Below, piece after piece: positions 44,941 to 54,415 of a stretch of DNA of 64,000 nt; position 1 is the first letter of the stretch; each line of letters starts with the position of its first letter. The stretch spans positions 2,862,001 to 2,926,000 of the forward strand of contig NZ_CP127294.1 in the NCBI RefSeq assembly GCF_030285625.1, read 5' to 3'. This DNA is from Amycolatopsis sp. 2-15. GTDB lineage: Bacteria; Actinomycetota; Actinomycetes; Mycobacteriales; Pseudonocardiaceae. The position numbers and the translations under genes are program-made. The notes under the pieces were generated by a model, which saw only the letters and a program-made list of their open reading frames with translations, was not told where the DNA came from and did not search any database.

Positions 44941-46665
44941 TTACGGGGTGACGAGCCGATAGCGGGCCATCATGCAGTCGTCTTCGTGGTCGAGGATGTG
45001 GCAGTGCCAGACGTAGCCCTGGAGCTTCATGTCCATGTGCGGCATCGCGTTTGCGGCCGGGGTGAACGTCGCGTCCGGGTCGAAGCCGAGCTCGTCGGCC
45101 GTCGGGAAGTGCACGAGGAAGCGCGTGACGGTGTTCTGCGGGCAGTTCACGGTGTCCTTCGGCCCCGCCTCCCACGGTGCGGGCGGCTGGGGCGCGCCGA
45201 TGAGGAAGCCGTCCGGCGGCGGAGCCCATTCCGTGTGCAGGAGCGGGCGCGGGTTCGCCAGTGAGTAGGCGAACGGATCGAACATCTGGCGGTTGAGCAG
45301 GTGCAGGTTCACCAGGTGCAGGTGCACGGGGTGGTCCTCGATGGTGAGGTTCACGACCTCCCACAGCTCCGTGGTGCCCTGGCGCGGCATCGCGATCGGG
45401 TCGTCCTCGAAGCACAGGTTGTTGAGTGACATGCCGACCGGCGGCCAGCGCGTGAGCTTGAGGTCCTGGGTGAGCGTGACGACGCGGCGGCGATAGGGCG
45501 CCGACGGCTTTTTCGTGACGCGCAGCCGAGTCGGCAGTGCCTGCTGGTGACCTCTCGCGCCGGTGCTGGTGAAGCGCACGACATCGGGCAGCGGCTGCGC
45601 GCCCGTGACGAGGGCGATGAGCGCGGCTTCGCGCTGGTCGTTGATCAGGTCGACGTGCTCGCCTTTTCCGAGGTCCGAGAAGTCGACCACGAAGTCGGCG
45701 CGCTCGCCGGGCGTGAGGCGGACTTCGGTGGTGACGACGGGGGCGTCGAGCAGGCCGGCGTCGTTGCCGATCACGTGGAACGGGCGCCGGTCGCGGAAGA
45801 ACAGGTGGTAGGCGCGGAAGTTCGACGCGTTGAGCACCCGGAACCGGTACTGGCCGCGGGCGACGTGCGTGTACGGCGAGACCTTGCCGTTGACCGTCAT
45901 GCGGTCGCCGATCTGGCCGCCGTCCCAGTGGCCTTGCGGGACGAGGGTGAGGGTGCGGTAGTTGAGCGAGCCGTCGGGGTGGAAGCGGCGGTCCGCCAGG
46001 ATCAGCGGCAGTTCGAACTCGCCGCTGGGCAGGTGCCACGCGTTGGTGCGGTCGCCGGTGTCGCCCTCGTCGCGCAGGAGATACAGGCCGGCGAGTCCCG
46101 CGTGGACGTTCAAGCGCGTGAGGCCCATGCCGTGGTCGTGGTACCAGAGGCCGGCGGCGGGCTGGCGGTTTTCGTGGCGGTAGGTGCGGTGTTCACCGGG
46201 GAGGAAGACGTCCATGGGGTGGCCGTCCATCTCGGGCGGCGTGACGGCGCCGTGCAGGTGGACGGACGTGTGGGGCCTGGTGCGGCTTTCTTCGGACGCG
46301 CCGTCGAGGGTGGGGTCGACGTCGGCTGCGAAGAGGTGTTTGCCCAGGTTGTTGTCGAAGGTGAGCTGGATTCTCTCGCCGGTGTGGGCCTCGATGGTGG
46401 GGCCGAGGTACTCGGCGCCACCGTAGGACCAGGTTGGCGCGGGGGCGAGGTCGCGGTGGAAGCGGTGTGTGGACTCGGCCATGGCGAGGCGGCGGTCGCC
46501 GCGGAGGGTCCGCGGGATCGGTAGCTCGTCGACGTAGGGCGGGAGGTCGGGCGAGGGGAAAGTGCGGAGGTCCACGTCGGTTCGCGGTCTGGCCGGGATC
46601 GCCGCGGTCGCCGCCGTGGCCGCGGTCGCTTTGAACAGCCGTCGACGGGAGATGCCTTCTGCCAT
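44941..46665 (-). CDS. Tat-exported multicopper oxidase
   Basis: A 574-residue multicopper oxidase of the CotA/phenoxazinone-synthase type. A twin-arginine signal (SRRRLFKATAATAATAA) directs folded export. Copper-binding motifs are complete: SVHLHGA, LWYHDHGMG, DHPVHLHLVNLHLL and YVWHCHILDHEDDCMM. It oxidises phenols or metals with reduction of oxygen to water. The gene is divergent from a TetR regulator, with a dyad between them. ATG 46665. Confidence 0.92.
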   Translation of the reverse strand: MAEGISRRRLFKATAATAATAAIPARPRTDVDLRTFPSPDLPPYVDELPIPRTLRGDRRLAMAESTHRFHRDLAPAPTWSYGGAEYLGPTIEAHTGERIQLTFDNNLGKHLFAADVDPTLDGASEESRTRPHTSVHLHGAVTPPEMDGHPMDVFLPGEHRTYRHENRQPAAGLWYHDHGMGLTRLNVHAGLAGLYLLRDEGDTGDRTNAWHLPSGEFELPLILADRRFHPDGSLNYRTLTLVPQGHWDGGQIGDRMTVNGKVSPYTHVARGQYRFRVLNASNFRAYHLFFRDRRPFHVIGNDAGLLDAPVVTTEVRLTPGERADFVVDFSDLGKGEHVDLINDQREAALIALVTGAQPLPDVVRFTSTGARGHQQALPTRLRVTKKPSAPYRRRVVTLTQDLKLTRWPPVGMSLNNLCFEDDPIAMPRQGTTELWEVVNLTIEDHPVHLHLVNLHLLNRQMFDPFAYSLANPRPLLHTEWAPPPDGFLIGAPQPPAPWEAGPKDTVNCPQNTVTRFLVHFPTADELGFDPDATFTPAANAMPHMDMKLQGYVWHCHILDHEDDCMMARYRLVTP

Positions 46666-46683
46666 GGGAGGTTCCTGTCCAAG

Positions 46684-46699
46684 TGATAGTGAGCTATCA
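46684..46699. promoter_or_regulatory. Candidate TetR operator
   Basis: TGATAG-TGAG-CTATCA, a 6-bp inverted repeat in the 50-base gap between the multicopper oxidase and TetR genes. The position suggests control of both by the TetR protein. Confidence 0.6.
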
Positions 46700-46715
46700 G
46701 TTGGTAGTGTAGGGC

Positions 46716-47327
46716 ATGCCCCCGCAGCCGCTGCGTGCTGACGCCGCCCGCAACGCCCGCCGCATCGTCGACGCGGCCTACTCGGTCTTCGCCGCCGGCG
46801 GCGTCACCGTGCCGATGGAGGAGATCGCCGCCGCGGCCGGCGTCGGGGTCGCGACGTTGTACCGCCGGTTTCCCCACAAGCAGGACCTGGTGCGGGCGGT
46901 GCTGGAGGCACGGTTCGACGAGGTGATCGCGCCGGTGCTGTCCCGGGCCGCCTCCTTGGGCGATCCGCGGGAGGGCGTTTATGCCGCACTGGAGGCCGCG
47001 GTGAGTTTGGCGGCGGCCGAGCAGCCGCTGTTCGCGGCGGCCAACAACGTTGGTGCATTGACGATGGACCTGGCTTGGCGGTTCTTCTCCCCGGTGGCCG
47101 CCCTGGTGGCCGCCGGCCAGACCTCGGGGGCCTTCCGCGCGGACCTCGTCCCCGACGACATCCCGCGGCTGGTGTTGATGCTGGTGGGGACATTGCCGTC
47201 GTTCCCCGCGGAGGCTTCGGAGGGCTGGCGCCGGTATCTCGACCTGCTGATGGACGCGCTTGTTCCGGCCGGCGCTTCGGGGCTGGCGCCGGCGTCCGCT
47301 GTGGCGGATCACACGCCGCGCATCTGA
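46716..47327 (+). CDS. TetR-family transcriptional regulator
   Basis: A 203-residue repressor with helix-turn-helix GVTVPMEEIAAAAGVGVATLYRRFPHKQDL near residues 25-55 and a helical ligand domain. Divergent placement and the shared dyad suggest that it controls the multicopper oxidase and itself. The ligand is unknown. Confidence 0.9.
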   Translation: MPPQPLRADAARNARRIVDAAYSVFAAGGVTVPMEEIAAAAGVGVATLYRRFPHKQDLVRAVLEARFDEVIAPVLSRAASLGDPREGVYAALEAAVSLAAAEQPLFAAANNVGALTMDLAWRFFSPVAALVAAGQTSGAFRADLVPDDIPRLVLMLVGTLPSFPAEASEGWRRYLDLLMDALVPAGASGLAPASAVADHTPRI

Positions 47328-47358
47328 CGGACCGCGCGGGTCCCGCTAAGGTGTCGGT

Positions 47359-47432
47359 GCCCCCGTAGCCCAACTGGCAGAGGCAGTCGACTTAAAATCG
47401 ACCCAGTGCGGGTTCGAACCCCGTCGGGGGCA
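47359..47432 (+). tRNA. tRNA with UAA anticodon and short variable arm
   Basis: A complete cloverleaf of 74 bases: acceptor 47359-47365 with 47425-47431 (7 perfect pairs), D arm 47368-47370/47382-47384, anticodon stem 47386-47390/47398-47402, loop CTTAAAA giving anticodon TAA, five-base variable arm CCAGT, T arm with TTCGAAC, discriminator A. No CCA is encoded. The anticodon and A73 say leucine, but bacterial tRNA-Leu normally has a long (type II) variable arm, which is missing. Invariant bases are in place, so it looks functional. Its charging identity is uncertain. Confidence 0.88.
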
Positions 47433-48188
47433 CGTACAGCGTCCCCCGAACGGCCCGATCTGACGGGCACGTCGATTGTCGAGGGCACGTACGACCTCTC
47501 GTCGCCGCGGGGGCGGTCGTGATGGGCGGCCCCACTGCGCGTTCTCGGGGCGACGCAGTCACTGGGATTGAGGGCGCGGTAATCATCCGCGCGGTGACGG
47601 GCATCGTGGGCACAGTCGTAGGCTCTTCGGCTGCGGCAACGTACTCACCTTCGCGCTTGGGCTCGGGGTTCCGGTATGGGTCGCTCCCGCCGTCGATCTC
47701 TCCATACTCGGGCTCTTGTTTGGAACAATGCGCTTGGTGCTCGTCGGTGCTCCAAGCGCCGTGCTTCAGCCGGCAAGGCGGCTTTCGATGCGGTCGGGCC
47801 GCTTCTCCTTAATCGGCTGGTCCGAACCAGGCGCGACGTGAAGACGCGGCACACCAGAAGCCGATCTCGTCAGACAAGCTGCGCACCAGAATGGGGGTCG
47901 GTTCCGTTCGGGCTCGAAAGCTAGTCAAGATCATTCGCGATGAGGACGCGGAGAGCAGGCTGACTCTGTCCCGGACGCGGCCAAACCGGAAGCTGTCGGA
48001 GGTCGGCGCAAGACCTTCGCGCTGACTCAGCCGGGCGCGACCGCACTGTCTTTGACGGCCAGCCGGGCTCTCGGGCTCAGCACACTGGCCGATCTCTCTT
48101 CGATGATCAATTATCACCACGAAGAGAGGGAGCGCATGGGCGAGGAACTCAGCGTGCACGGCGTCGCGGAGATGGGACCGGCTGTCGA
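47433..48188. other. Region downstream of the tRNA, no convincing gene
   Basis: About 750 bases with lower GC than the surroundings. Possible frames are short and lack recognisable domains. Two weak candidates are a 44-codon frame at 47891-48025 (MGVGSVRARKLVKIIRDEDAES...), and a 29-codon frame at 48136-48225 preceded by GAGAGGGAG that runs into the 3' end of the GAP gene. GGGCACGTAC occurs at 47428-47437 and again at 47482-47491. I see no integrase and no clear attachment repeat. Confidence 0.4.
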
Positions 48189-48821
48189 TTACACGAGGTG
48201 GGCGATGCCCGAGCTGATGAGGTAGATGCCGAAGCCGGCCGACACGACGATGATGATGGTGCGGCCGTGTTTTGCCAGCCATGCGTTCACGGCGGTGACC
48301 CAGCGGATCGTCGCCTCCGGCCAGATGGCGTGGGCGACGATCGGTATCTCGATCAGCAGCATGTAGATCACGGCGACGAGGATGATGCTCAGCACTGTCA
48401 CCACCAGGCTGGCGTGCGCCTTGGCGATGGCGTGCAGCGAGGCGATGTACAACGCTGTCGGCGTGTACATCAGCAGACCGATGGTCAGCAACCCGATCAC
48501 GCCGAACTCGCGGCGTTTTTTGGCGGCCTTGGGTCCGCGGGGCGGCCGGGAGTAGACCACCAGGGCGAAGGCCACCAGCAAAATGCCGATGGAGAGGTCG
48601 ATCCAGGCCGGCACGGTGCGGTGCTTGGTGCTCTCCGCTCCGCTGCTCTGCAACACCAGCACCGAGAGGAAGCCGAAGCCGAGGGTGATGATCACAGCGC
48701 CGGCCAGGAAAATCAGCGCCCGCTTTCTGGGTTGCGGGTTGACCAACAGGAATGCCATGAACAGCAAGGCCGGCGGGTAGATCGCCGCACCGAACGCGGC
48801 AGGAACAGCTTCGGACAACAT
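48189..48821 (-). CDS. GAP-family (LysE-like) membrane protein
   Basis: A 210-residue polytopic protein with six predicted helices, matching the GAP/Sap family of actinobacteria, whose founding members help move glycolipids such as peptidoglycolipids or sulfolipids to the cell surface. Family marks include FGAAIYPPALLFMAFLLVNPQPRKRALIFLAGA and VIYMLLIEIPIVAHAIWPEATIRW. ATG 48821. Remnants of a second family copy and of a sulfatase lie just upstream on the same strand, suggesting a once larger operon. Confidence 0.85.
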   Translation of the reverse strand: MLSEAVPAAFGAAIYPPALLFMAFLLVNPQPRKRALIFLAGAVIITLGFGFLSVLVLQSSGAESTKHRTVPAWIDLSIGILLVAFALVVYSRPPRGPKAAKKRREFGVIGLLTIGLLMYTPTALYIASLHAIAKAHASLVVTVLSIILVAVIYMLLIEIPIVAHAIWPEATIRWVTAVNAWLAKHGRTIIIVVSAGFGIYLISSGIAHLV

Positions 48822-48981
48822 CGCCGTCCGTCACCTCCTCGTGTCCTCGTGCATTGCGACCAGATGGGTTCTTCAGTGACCGCAGGTGACCCGAAGAGGG
48901 GCGTCGGGTGCGCGGAACTACTCCTGACCCGAGTCTTTCCGCCGGCGGCGAACGGGGAAGCGTCGGCGCAGGGGTGTCCTG

Positions 48982-49192
48982 CTACTCGCGCAGCAGCATC
49001 GCCTCGGCCTCGCGCGCCAGGTGGACGAGGGGTTGCCGCTCACGTCCCGCATCGCGGAATACCCGACGTCGCCGAGAATCACGTAGACCACGTCCGGCGC
49101 GCCGTCGGCGCCCGCGGCGGTTCGAACGGCTCCCAGCCGGGAGCCGAGTCTCGGATGTCGATGTTGGCCTTGCCTCGGAACGAGTTGCTCAT
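48982..49192 (-). pseudogene. Decayed sulfatase remnant
   Basis: ATG 49192 with a strong GAGGAGG site (49201-49195) begins MSNSFRGKANIDIRDSAPGWEPFE, then stops at TGA. In the next frame the sequence GADGAPDVVYVILGDVGYSAMRD continues what is clearly the start of an arylsulfatase, where functional enzymes have a conserved double Asp before VG; here the first is Gly. A third frame, QPLVHLAREAEAMLLRE and a stop at 48984-48982, may be the gene's far end. Almost the whole catalytic domain is missing. Confidence 0.65.
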
Positions 49193-49295
49193 GTCCCTCC
49201 TCAGATCGCCCGGCTGAAGGCGGCCTCGCCCGCACCATCCGACCTTGCCCGGCGCCGCCCGGCCTCACCTGCGCCAGGTGAACACCACCCGTGCC

Positions 49296-49446
49296 TCACC
49301 CGAGCGCAGCGATGCCCTTGCCGATCAGAACCGCGCCGATGACGAAACGGCGGACCGCCATCACGACGGCGTTGTTGCGGGCACGCCTGCCGGGGATCTG
49401 GCTGCACTGCGGTGCCCCAGCGGATCGTCGCCTCCGGCCAGATGGC
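49296..49446 (-). pseudogene. Decayed GAP-family gene remnant
   Basis: The minus strand reads AIWPEATIRWGTAVQ in one frame, then ARNNAVVMAVRRFVIGAVLIGKGIAALG and a stop in another. This corresponds to the last 50 or so residues of a GAP-family protein. The IWPEATIRW part lies in a 32-base block (49416-49447) identical to 48299-48330 inside the intact GAP gene. It is what is left of a tandem paralogue, or of a duplication end. Confidence 0.65.
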
Positions 49447-49986
49447 GCGGCCATCCACTTCCCCCGCCCGGCGCCACCGGTCCCAGCCACCCCGGGAACC
49501 TGACACGGGCACCGGCATTCGGACACCGACGCCTCTTCTCGGACGGTCTCACGCGCGTACCTCGCCACTCCACGACCCGGCAGCGTCGCACGACCGCAGC
49601 ACACCTCTCGTGGTGGTGACAGAAACCGTGCACACCTGGTGACACCTATCGCGCATACGAACGACTGGACCCGGACGTCGCCCACGTCACCTGGCGACAA
49701 CCAGCGTGCACGGTCACAACGGCGACCAACGTGAGGGGCAGGGCGATGCGAGATGGACTACGCCCGGTCAACGGTCAAACGCGACCGTCTCTCCATTTCA
49801 ACAATCCAGCGTGGACTGCAGCGTCACGCCACCGGGAAGTCCTGGCGCCGCGGTCCGATCCACGGTCGACGTCATCCCTGTGGGGTGATGCTCGGCGGGA
49901 TCGGGACCGGAGAGGGTCGGGCCAGCGCCGCAATCGGCGAACCCTCCGAGCGGCGGCGGCCGGGCACAGGGAGTCAGGGGTGATTC
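49447..49986. other. Gene-free stretch upstream of cydA
   Basis: About 540 bases in which no frame has a plausible start, ribosome site and domain. It probably contains the cydA promoter, but no -10/-35 pair or Rex-type operator stands out to me. Confidence 0.4.
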
Positions 49987-51417
49987 GTGGGCGAGACGTT
50001 GACCGGCCTGGCGACCATGGCTGCCGTGAACCCCGTGCCGTGGGCGCGGTCGCAGATGGCGTTCACCCTTGCTTTCCACATCATCCTGGTCCCGCTCGGG
50101 GTGTCGTGGGCGTTCATGGTCCTGATCGCGAACTACCGGGCGTTGCGGAAAGACGACCGTGCCGCGCTGGTGCTCGCGCAGCGCTGGTCGAAGTACATGG
50201 CCGTGACGTTCGCGGTGGGCGCGGTGACCGGGACTGTGCTGAGCTTCGAGTTCGGGCTGCTCTGGCCGCATTTCATGGGGACCTGGGGCGAGGCGTTCGG
50301 CGTGCCGTTCGCGTTCGAGGGGCTGTTCTTTTTCACCGAGGCGATCTTCGTCGCGATCTACATCTTCGGTTGGCGACGGCTGAAACCGTGGACGCATTTC
50401 TGGACCGGCGTGCCGATCGTCCTCGCCGGGGTGTTCGGCTCGGTCTCCGTGGTGGCGGCGAACGCCTGGATGAACGCCCCGTCCGGGTTCACCGCGAACG
50501 CGAAGGGCGAGATCGTCGACGTCGATCCGCTCGCGGTGATTTTCAACGACGCGATGCCGCTGCAGGCCGCGCACATGGTCGTCGCCGCGTACTTGGTCGG
50601 CGGGTTCCTGATCTCGTCGGTCTACGCGGTCGGCATGCTGCGCGGCCGGGTCGATCGCTACCACAAGCTCGGGTTCGCCATCCCTTTCAGCGTTGCCGCG
50701 GTGGCGACGCCGATCCAGATAGGCGTGGGCGACACCCTGGCGCGCTGGGTGTATGACAATCAGCCGGTCAAGTTCGCCGCCATCGAACTGGTGCCGACGA
50801 CCAGCTCGGACGTTCCCGAGACCCTGCTGGGCCACCTCAACGAGGACGGCACGGTCACCGGGGGTATCCCGATCCCGGGCATGGCGTCGTGGCTGTCCGA
50901 CCCGAGCACCGGCCGGTCGACCGTCGTCCAAGGCCTCGACAGTGTGCCGGCCGACACCCGTCCGACGGTCCTGGAGGCCAACGTCGTCCACCTCGCCTGG
51001 GACGTGATGGTCGGTCTCGGGACACTGTTGTTGCTGCTGTCGCTCTGGTACGCCGCGATCTGGTTGATCCGGCGACGCGCGCCGACCGGCAAGTGGTTCC
51101 TGCGCGTGGCGGCGTGCTCGGGCGTGCTCGCGGTCATCACGATGGAGGCCGGCTGGGTGGTCACCGAAGTCGGCCGGCAGCCGTGGATCGTCTACAACCT
51201 GATGAAGGTCGAGGCCGCGGCGACCGGGAACGCCGGTGTCTGGATCACCTTCATCGCGGTGATCGTTCTCTACCTGGCACTCGGCGTCACGACGATCATG
51301 GTGCTCCGCTCGATGAGCAGGCGCTTCCGCCGGGCAGGCGGGTTCGCCGACATCGACACTCCGTACGGGCCGACGGAGAAACCCGAGCCGGCCGAGACCG
51401 TCGAGTCCGAGCCGTGA
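49987..51417 (+). CDS. cydA: Cytochrome bd-type quinol oxidase subunit I
   Basis: A 476-residue membrane subunit that carries the hemes and oxidises quinol while reducing oxygen to water. Family marks: ARSQMAFTLAFHIILVPLGV with a heme-ligand His, GTWGEAFGVPFAFEGLFFFTEA, and GRQPW (VTEVGRQPWIVYNLMKVEA). The quinol loop is of the short type. GTG 49987 follows an AGGGAG/GGGG region; ATG 50020 is possible. It overlaps cydB. The maturation exporter genes cydDC are not in the window. Confidence 0.95.
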   Translation: MGETLTGLATMAAVNPVPWARSQMAFTLAFHIILVPLGVSWAFMVLIANYRALRKDDRAALVLAQRWSKYMAVTFAVGAVTGTVLSFEFGLLWPHFMGTWGEAFGVPFAFEGLFFFTEAIFVAIYIFGWRRLKPWTHFWTGVPIVLAGVFGSVSVVAANAWMNAPSGFTANAKGEIVDVDPLAVIFNDAMPLQAAHMVVAAYLVGGFLISSVYAVGMLRGRVDRYHKLGFAIPFSVAAVATPIQIGVGDTLARWVYDNQPVKFAAIELVPTTSSDVPETLLGHLNEDGTVTGGIPIPGMASWLSDPSTGRSTVVQGLDSVPADTRPTVLEANVVHLAWDVMVGLGTLLLLLSLWYAAIWLIRRRAPTGKWFLRVAACSGVLAVITMEAGWVVTEVGRQPWIVYNLMKVEAAATGNAGVWITFIAVIVLYLALGVTTIMVLRSMSRRFRRAGGFADIDTPYGPTEKPEPAETVESEP

Positions 51418-52448
51418 GCACCGCCGTCGCCATCGTGCTGCTGGTCGCCCTCGCGACGTACGCGGTCTTCGGGGGAGCCGACTTCGGCGCCGGATTCTGG
51501 GACCTGACGGCCGGCGGGCCCGCGCGAGGTGCCGCACCGCGCGGCCTGATTGAGCGATCGATTGGCCCGGTGTGGGAGGCCAATCACGTCTGGCTGATCT
51601 TCATTTTCGTCGTCACGTGGTCCGCCTTTCCGTTGGCGTACCAGTCGATCACGCTGACCATGTTCGTCCCGCTGACCATCGCGGCACTCGGCATCGTGTT
51701 GCGTGGCGCGAGCTTCGCGTTCCGCAAGTCTGTGGTCACCGTTCGCTCCCGTCGTGTCTTCGGTGGCGCATTCGCACTCGCGTCCGTGCTGGTGCCGTTC
51801 TGCTTCGGTGCGATCGCGGGCGGCATCGCTTCGGGTCATGTGCCGGCCGGTGGCAAGGCCGGCGATCCCGTCGACAGCTGGCTGAACCCGACATCGCTGG
51901 TGACGGGCGGCCTGGCGGTCGTGCTGGCGGCGTACCTGGCGGCGGTGTATCTCGTCTGGGACGCACGGCGAGCAGACGACACCGCGATGGCGGTCTACTT
52001 CCGCCGCCGCGCGGTGGTGACCGCCGTGGTCGCGGCCGTGGTCGCCGTGATCGGCTTCGTCGTCCTGAGTTCCTCGGCCCCGCACGTCTTCGACCGCATG
52101 ATCTCGTCCTGGGCGTTGCCACCGGTCGTGCTCAGCGTCCTGAGCGGGTTCGGCGCCCTGGTGCTGCTGGTCCGCGACGCCGCCCGCGGTGCACGAGCGC
52201 TCGCCGTGGTCGCGGTGGCCTGCATCATTTTCAGCTGGGGCGTGGCCCAGTGGCCCTACCTGCTGCCGGAGAGCGTCACCGTCTCCGCTGCCGCCGCGCC
52301 GACCGGAACCCTGGTCGCATTGCTGGTCGCGGTGGGAGTGGCGGTGCTGATCGTGCTGCCGGGCTTCGTGCTGCTGTACGTGCTCGACCAGCGCCGGCTG
52401 CTGCCCGAGGAAGGCGTTGAGGACGCCGCTGACCGCGCGGCCGGCTGA
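51414..52448 (+). CDS. cydB: Cytochrome bd-type quinol oxidase subunit II
   Basis: A 344-residue partner of CydA with about nine helices. VFGGADFGAGFWDLTAGG and GPVWEANHVWLIFIFVVTWSAFP are diagnostic. The GTG start overlaps the cydA stop (GTGA), so the subunits are co-translated. A hairpin nine bases past the stop closes the pair. Confidence 0.95.
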   Translation: MSTAVAIVLLVALATYAVFGGADFGAGFWDLTAGGPARGAAPRGLIERSIGPVWEANHVWLIFIFVVTWSAFPLAYQSITLTMFVPLTIAALGIVLRGASFAFRKSVVTVRSRRVFGGAFALASVLVPFCFGAIAGGIASGHVPAGGKAGDPVDSWLNPTSLVTGGLAVVLAAYLAAVYLVWDARRADDTAMAVYFRRRAVVTAVVAAVVAVIGFVVLSSSAPHVFDRMISSWALPPVVLSVLSGFGALVLLVRDAARGARALAVVAVACIIFSWGVAQWPYLLPESVTVSAAAAPTGTLVALLVAVGVAVLIVLPGFVLLYVLDQRRLLPEEGVEDAADRAAG

Positions 52449-52456
52449 GCTGCGCC

Positions 52457-52481
52457 GCAATCACCCGCGAAGGGTGATTGC
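52457..52481 (+). terminator. Hairpin after cydAB
   Basis: Perfect 10-bp arms GCAATCACCC and GGGTGATTGC around GCGAA, nine bases after the cydB stop. It lacks a U-tract. It separates cydAB from the GH15 gene by about 70 bases and may only attenuate. Confidence 0.7.
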
Positions 52482-52552
52482 CGCGCGGCCCAGTGCATCG
52501 ATGGTCGAAAAAGGCCCGCGATTTCGCGTGTCACGACTGTGAAGGAGCCCTC

Positions 52553-54415
52553 GTGAGTTCCACGACCTCGCCCTTCCCGCCGATCGCCGACTACGCGTTC
52601 CTGTCGAACTGTCATACGGGTGCCCTGGTCGCTCCGGACGGATCCGTCGACTGGCTCTGCCTGCCCGCGTTCGATTCCCCGAGCGCCTTCGGTGACCTGC
52701 TCGACCGCGGAGCCGGCTCGTTCCGGTTCGGGCCCTACGGGATCAACGTGCCCACTGCGCGCACCTACGTCCCGGGCACGAACGTCATGACCACCACGTG
52801 GCACACGCCACGCGGCTGGCTGTTGGTCCACGACGCCCTGACGATGGGCCCGCGGCGCGGCCCCGACACGATCACGCCTCACACGAGGCCGCCCGCCGAC
52901 GACGACGCCGACCACATGCTCGTGCGCACCGTCGAGTGTCTCGAAGGCGCGCTGGAGATCGAGCTGGTCTGTGAGCCGGCGTTCGACTACGGGCGTACGC
53001 CGGCCACCTGGACCATCGTCGGCGACGACGATCACGCGGCCGACGCGACCGGAGCCGGTCAGACCTTCCGGCTGAGCACCGACATGCTGATCGGCATCGA
53101 GGGTGGCACGGCGCGGGCCCGGCACGTGCTGTCGAAGGGCGACAAGGCGTTCTGCGCGGTGTCGTGGGCGGAGGGCCTGGCGTCGCCGGCCGACGCCGCG
53201 GACGCGCAGGCACGGATCGACGCGACGATCCAGTTCTGGCGCAGCTGGCTGGCGCGTGCCCGCATCCCGGACCACCCGCTGCGTCATCCGCTCGAACGCT
53301 CGGCGCTCACCATCAAAGGCCTGACCTACATGCCGACCGGCGCGACGGTCGCGGCCCTGACGACGTCGTTGCCCGAGGCGCCGGGCGGTGAGCGCAACTG
53401 GGATTACCGCTACACCTGGATCCGCGACACCACGTTCACACTCCAGGCGCTGCACTACCTGAACCTCGACTGGGAAGCCGACGAGTTCATGCAGTTCGTG
53501 GCCGACCTCGAGCCGAACGCCGACGGTGGCCTGCAGATCATGTACGGCATCGACGGACGCCGGGACCTGACCGAGTCCACTCGCGACGACCTGGGCGGCT
53601 ACGAAGGCGCCCGGCCGGTGCGCGTCGGCAACGGCGCGTTCGACCAGCGCCAGAACGACGTCTTCGGCGCGGTCCTCGACTCGCTGCTGCTGCACACCAC
53701 CCGAAGCAAGCACCTGCCGCGCCGGCTCTGGCCCCTCGTCCAGTCGCAGGCAGCCGGTGCGACCGCCGCGTGGCGCGAGCCGGACCAGGGCATCTGGGAG
53801 GCGCGCGGCAAGCCTCAGCACTACGTGTCCTCGAAGCTGATGGGCTGGGTGGCGCTCGACCGGGCCGCCAAGCTGGCGAGCATCCGCGACGACGACGAGC
53901 TCGCCGGCCGGTGGCGCACGACGGCGGACGAGATCCGCGCGGACATCCTCGAGCACGGGGTGAGCGACCGCGGCGTGCTCCGACAGCACTACGACACCGA
54001 CGCGCTGGACGCGTCGACCCTGCTCGCGGCCCTGTTCGGCTTCCTGCCGGGCACCGACGAACGGATGCGCAACACCGTCGACGCGATCGACAGCGAACTG
54101 ACCGAGAACGGCTTCGTCCTTCGCTACCGGACCGACGAAACCGACGACGGCCTGTCCGGCAAGGAAGGCACGTTCCTGATCTGCTCGTACTGGCTGGTCT
54201 CCGCGCTCGCCGTGGTCGGCGAGATGGACCGGGCGACGAGCCTGATGGAGCGCCTGCTGCGGATCTCGTCGCCGTTGGGCCTGTACGCGGAGGAGTTCGA
54301 AGTCGACCGCGCACGACACCTGGGCAACTTCCCCCAGGCGTTCTCCCACCTCGCCCTGATCGAGGCGGCCGGCCGGATCATCCTGTCCGACTTCCGGGCG
54401 GAGCTGTCACTGTGA
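52553..54415 (+). CDS. Glycoside hydrolase family 15 (glucoamylase/trehalase type)
   Basis: A 620-residue cytoplasmic enzyme of the GH15 family, with the N-terminal DYAFLSNCHTGALVAPDGSVDWLCLPAFDSPSAFG beta-sandwich and an (alpha/alpha)6 barrel including NWDYRYTWIRDTTFTLQALHYL. GH15 proteins of this bacterial form release glucose from alpha-glucans or act on trehalose; the two cannot be separated by eye. GTG 52553 follows GAAGGAG. It overlaps the next gene by four bases, tying sugar release to the flavoproteins downstream. Confidence 0.9.
   Translation: MSSTTSPFPPIADYAFLSNCHTGALVAPDGSVDWLCLPAFDSPSAFGDLLDRGAGSFRFGPYGINVPTARTYVPGTNVMTTTWHTPRGWLLVHDALTMGPRRGPDTITPHTRPPADDDADHMLVRTVECLEGALEIELVCEPAFDYGRTPATWTIVGDDDHAADATGAGQTFRLSTDMLIGIEGGTARARHVLSKGDKAFCAVSWAEGLASPADAADAQARIDATIQFWRSWLARARIPDHPLRHPLERSALTIKGLTYMPTGATVAALTTSLPEAPGGERNWDYRYTWIRDTTFTLQALHYLNLDWEADEFMQFVADLEPNADGGLQIMYGIDGRRDLTESTRDDLGGYEGARPVRVGNGAFDQRQNDVFGAVLDSLLLHTTRSKHLPRRLWPLVQSQAAGATAAWREPDQGIWEARGKPQHYVSSKLMGWVALDRAAKLASIRDDDELAGRWRTTADEIRADILEHGVSDRGVLRQHYDTDALDASTLLAALFGFLPGTDERMRNTVDAIDSELTENGFVLRYRTDETDDGLSGKEGTFLICSYWLVSALAVVGEMDRATSLMERLLRISSPLGLYAEEFEVDRARHLGNFPQAFSHLALIEAAGRIILSDFRAELSL

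Noticed and set aside
47392..47613. Minus-strand frame ending PPTGFEPALGRF
   Set aside because: That ending is the antisense translation of the tRNA T arm and acceptor, a well-known false protein signature.
47359..49986. Integrated mobile element using the tRNA as attachment site
   Set aside because: No integrase, no repeat of the tRNA 3' end and no transposase; only decayed genes. The idea stays possible but unsupported.
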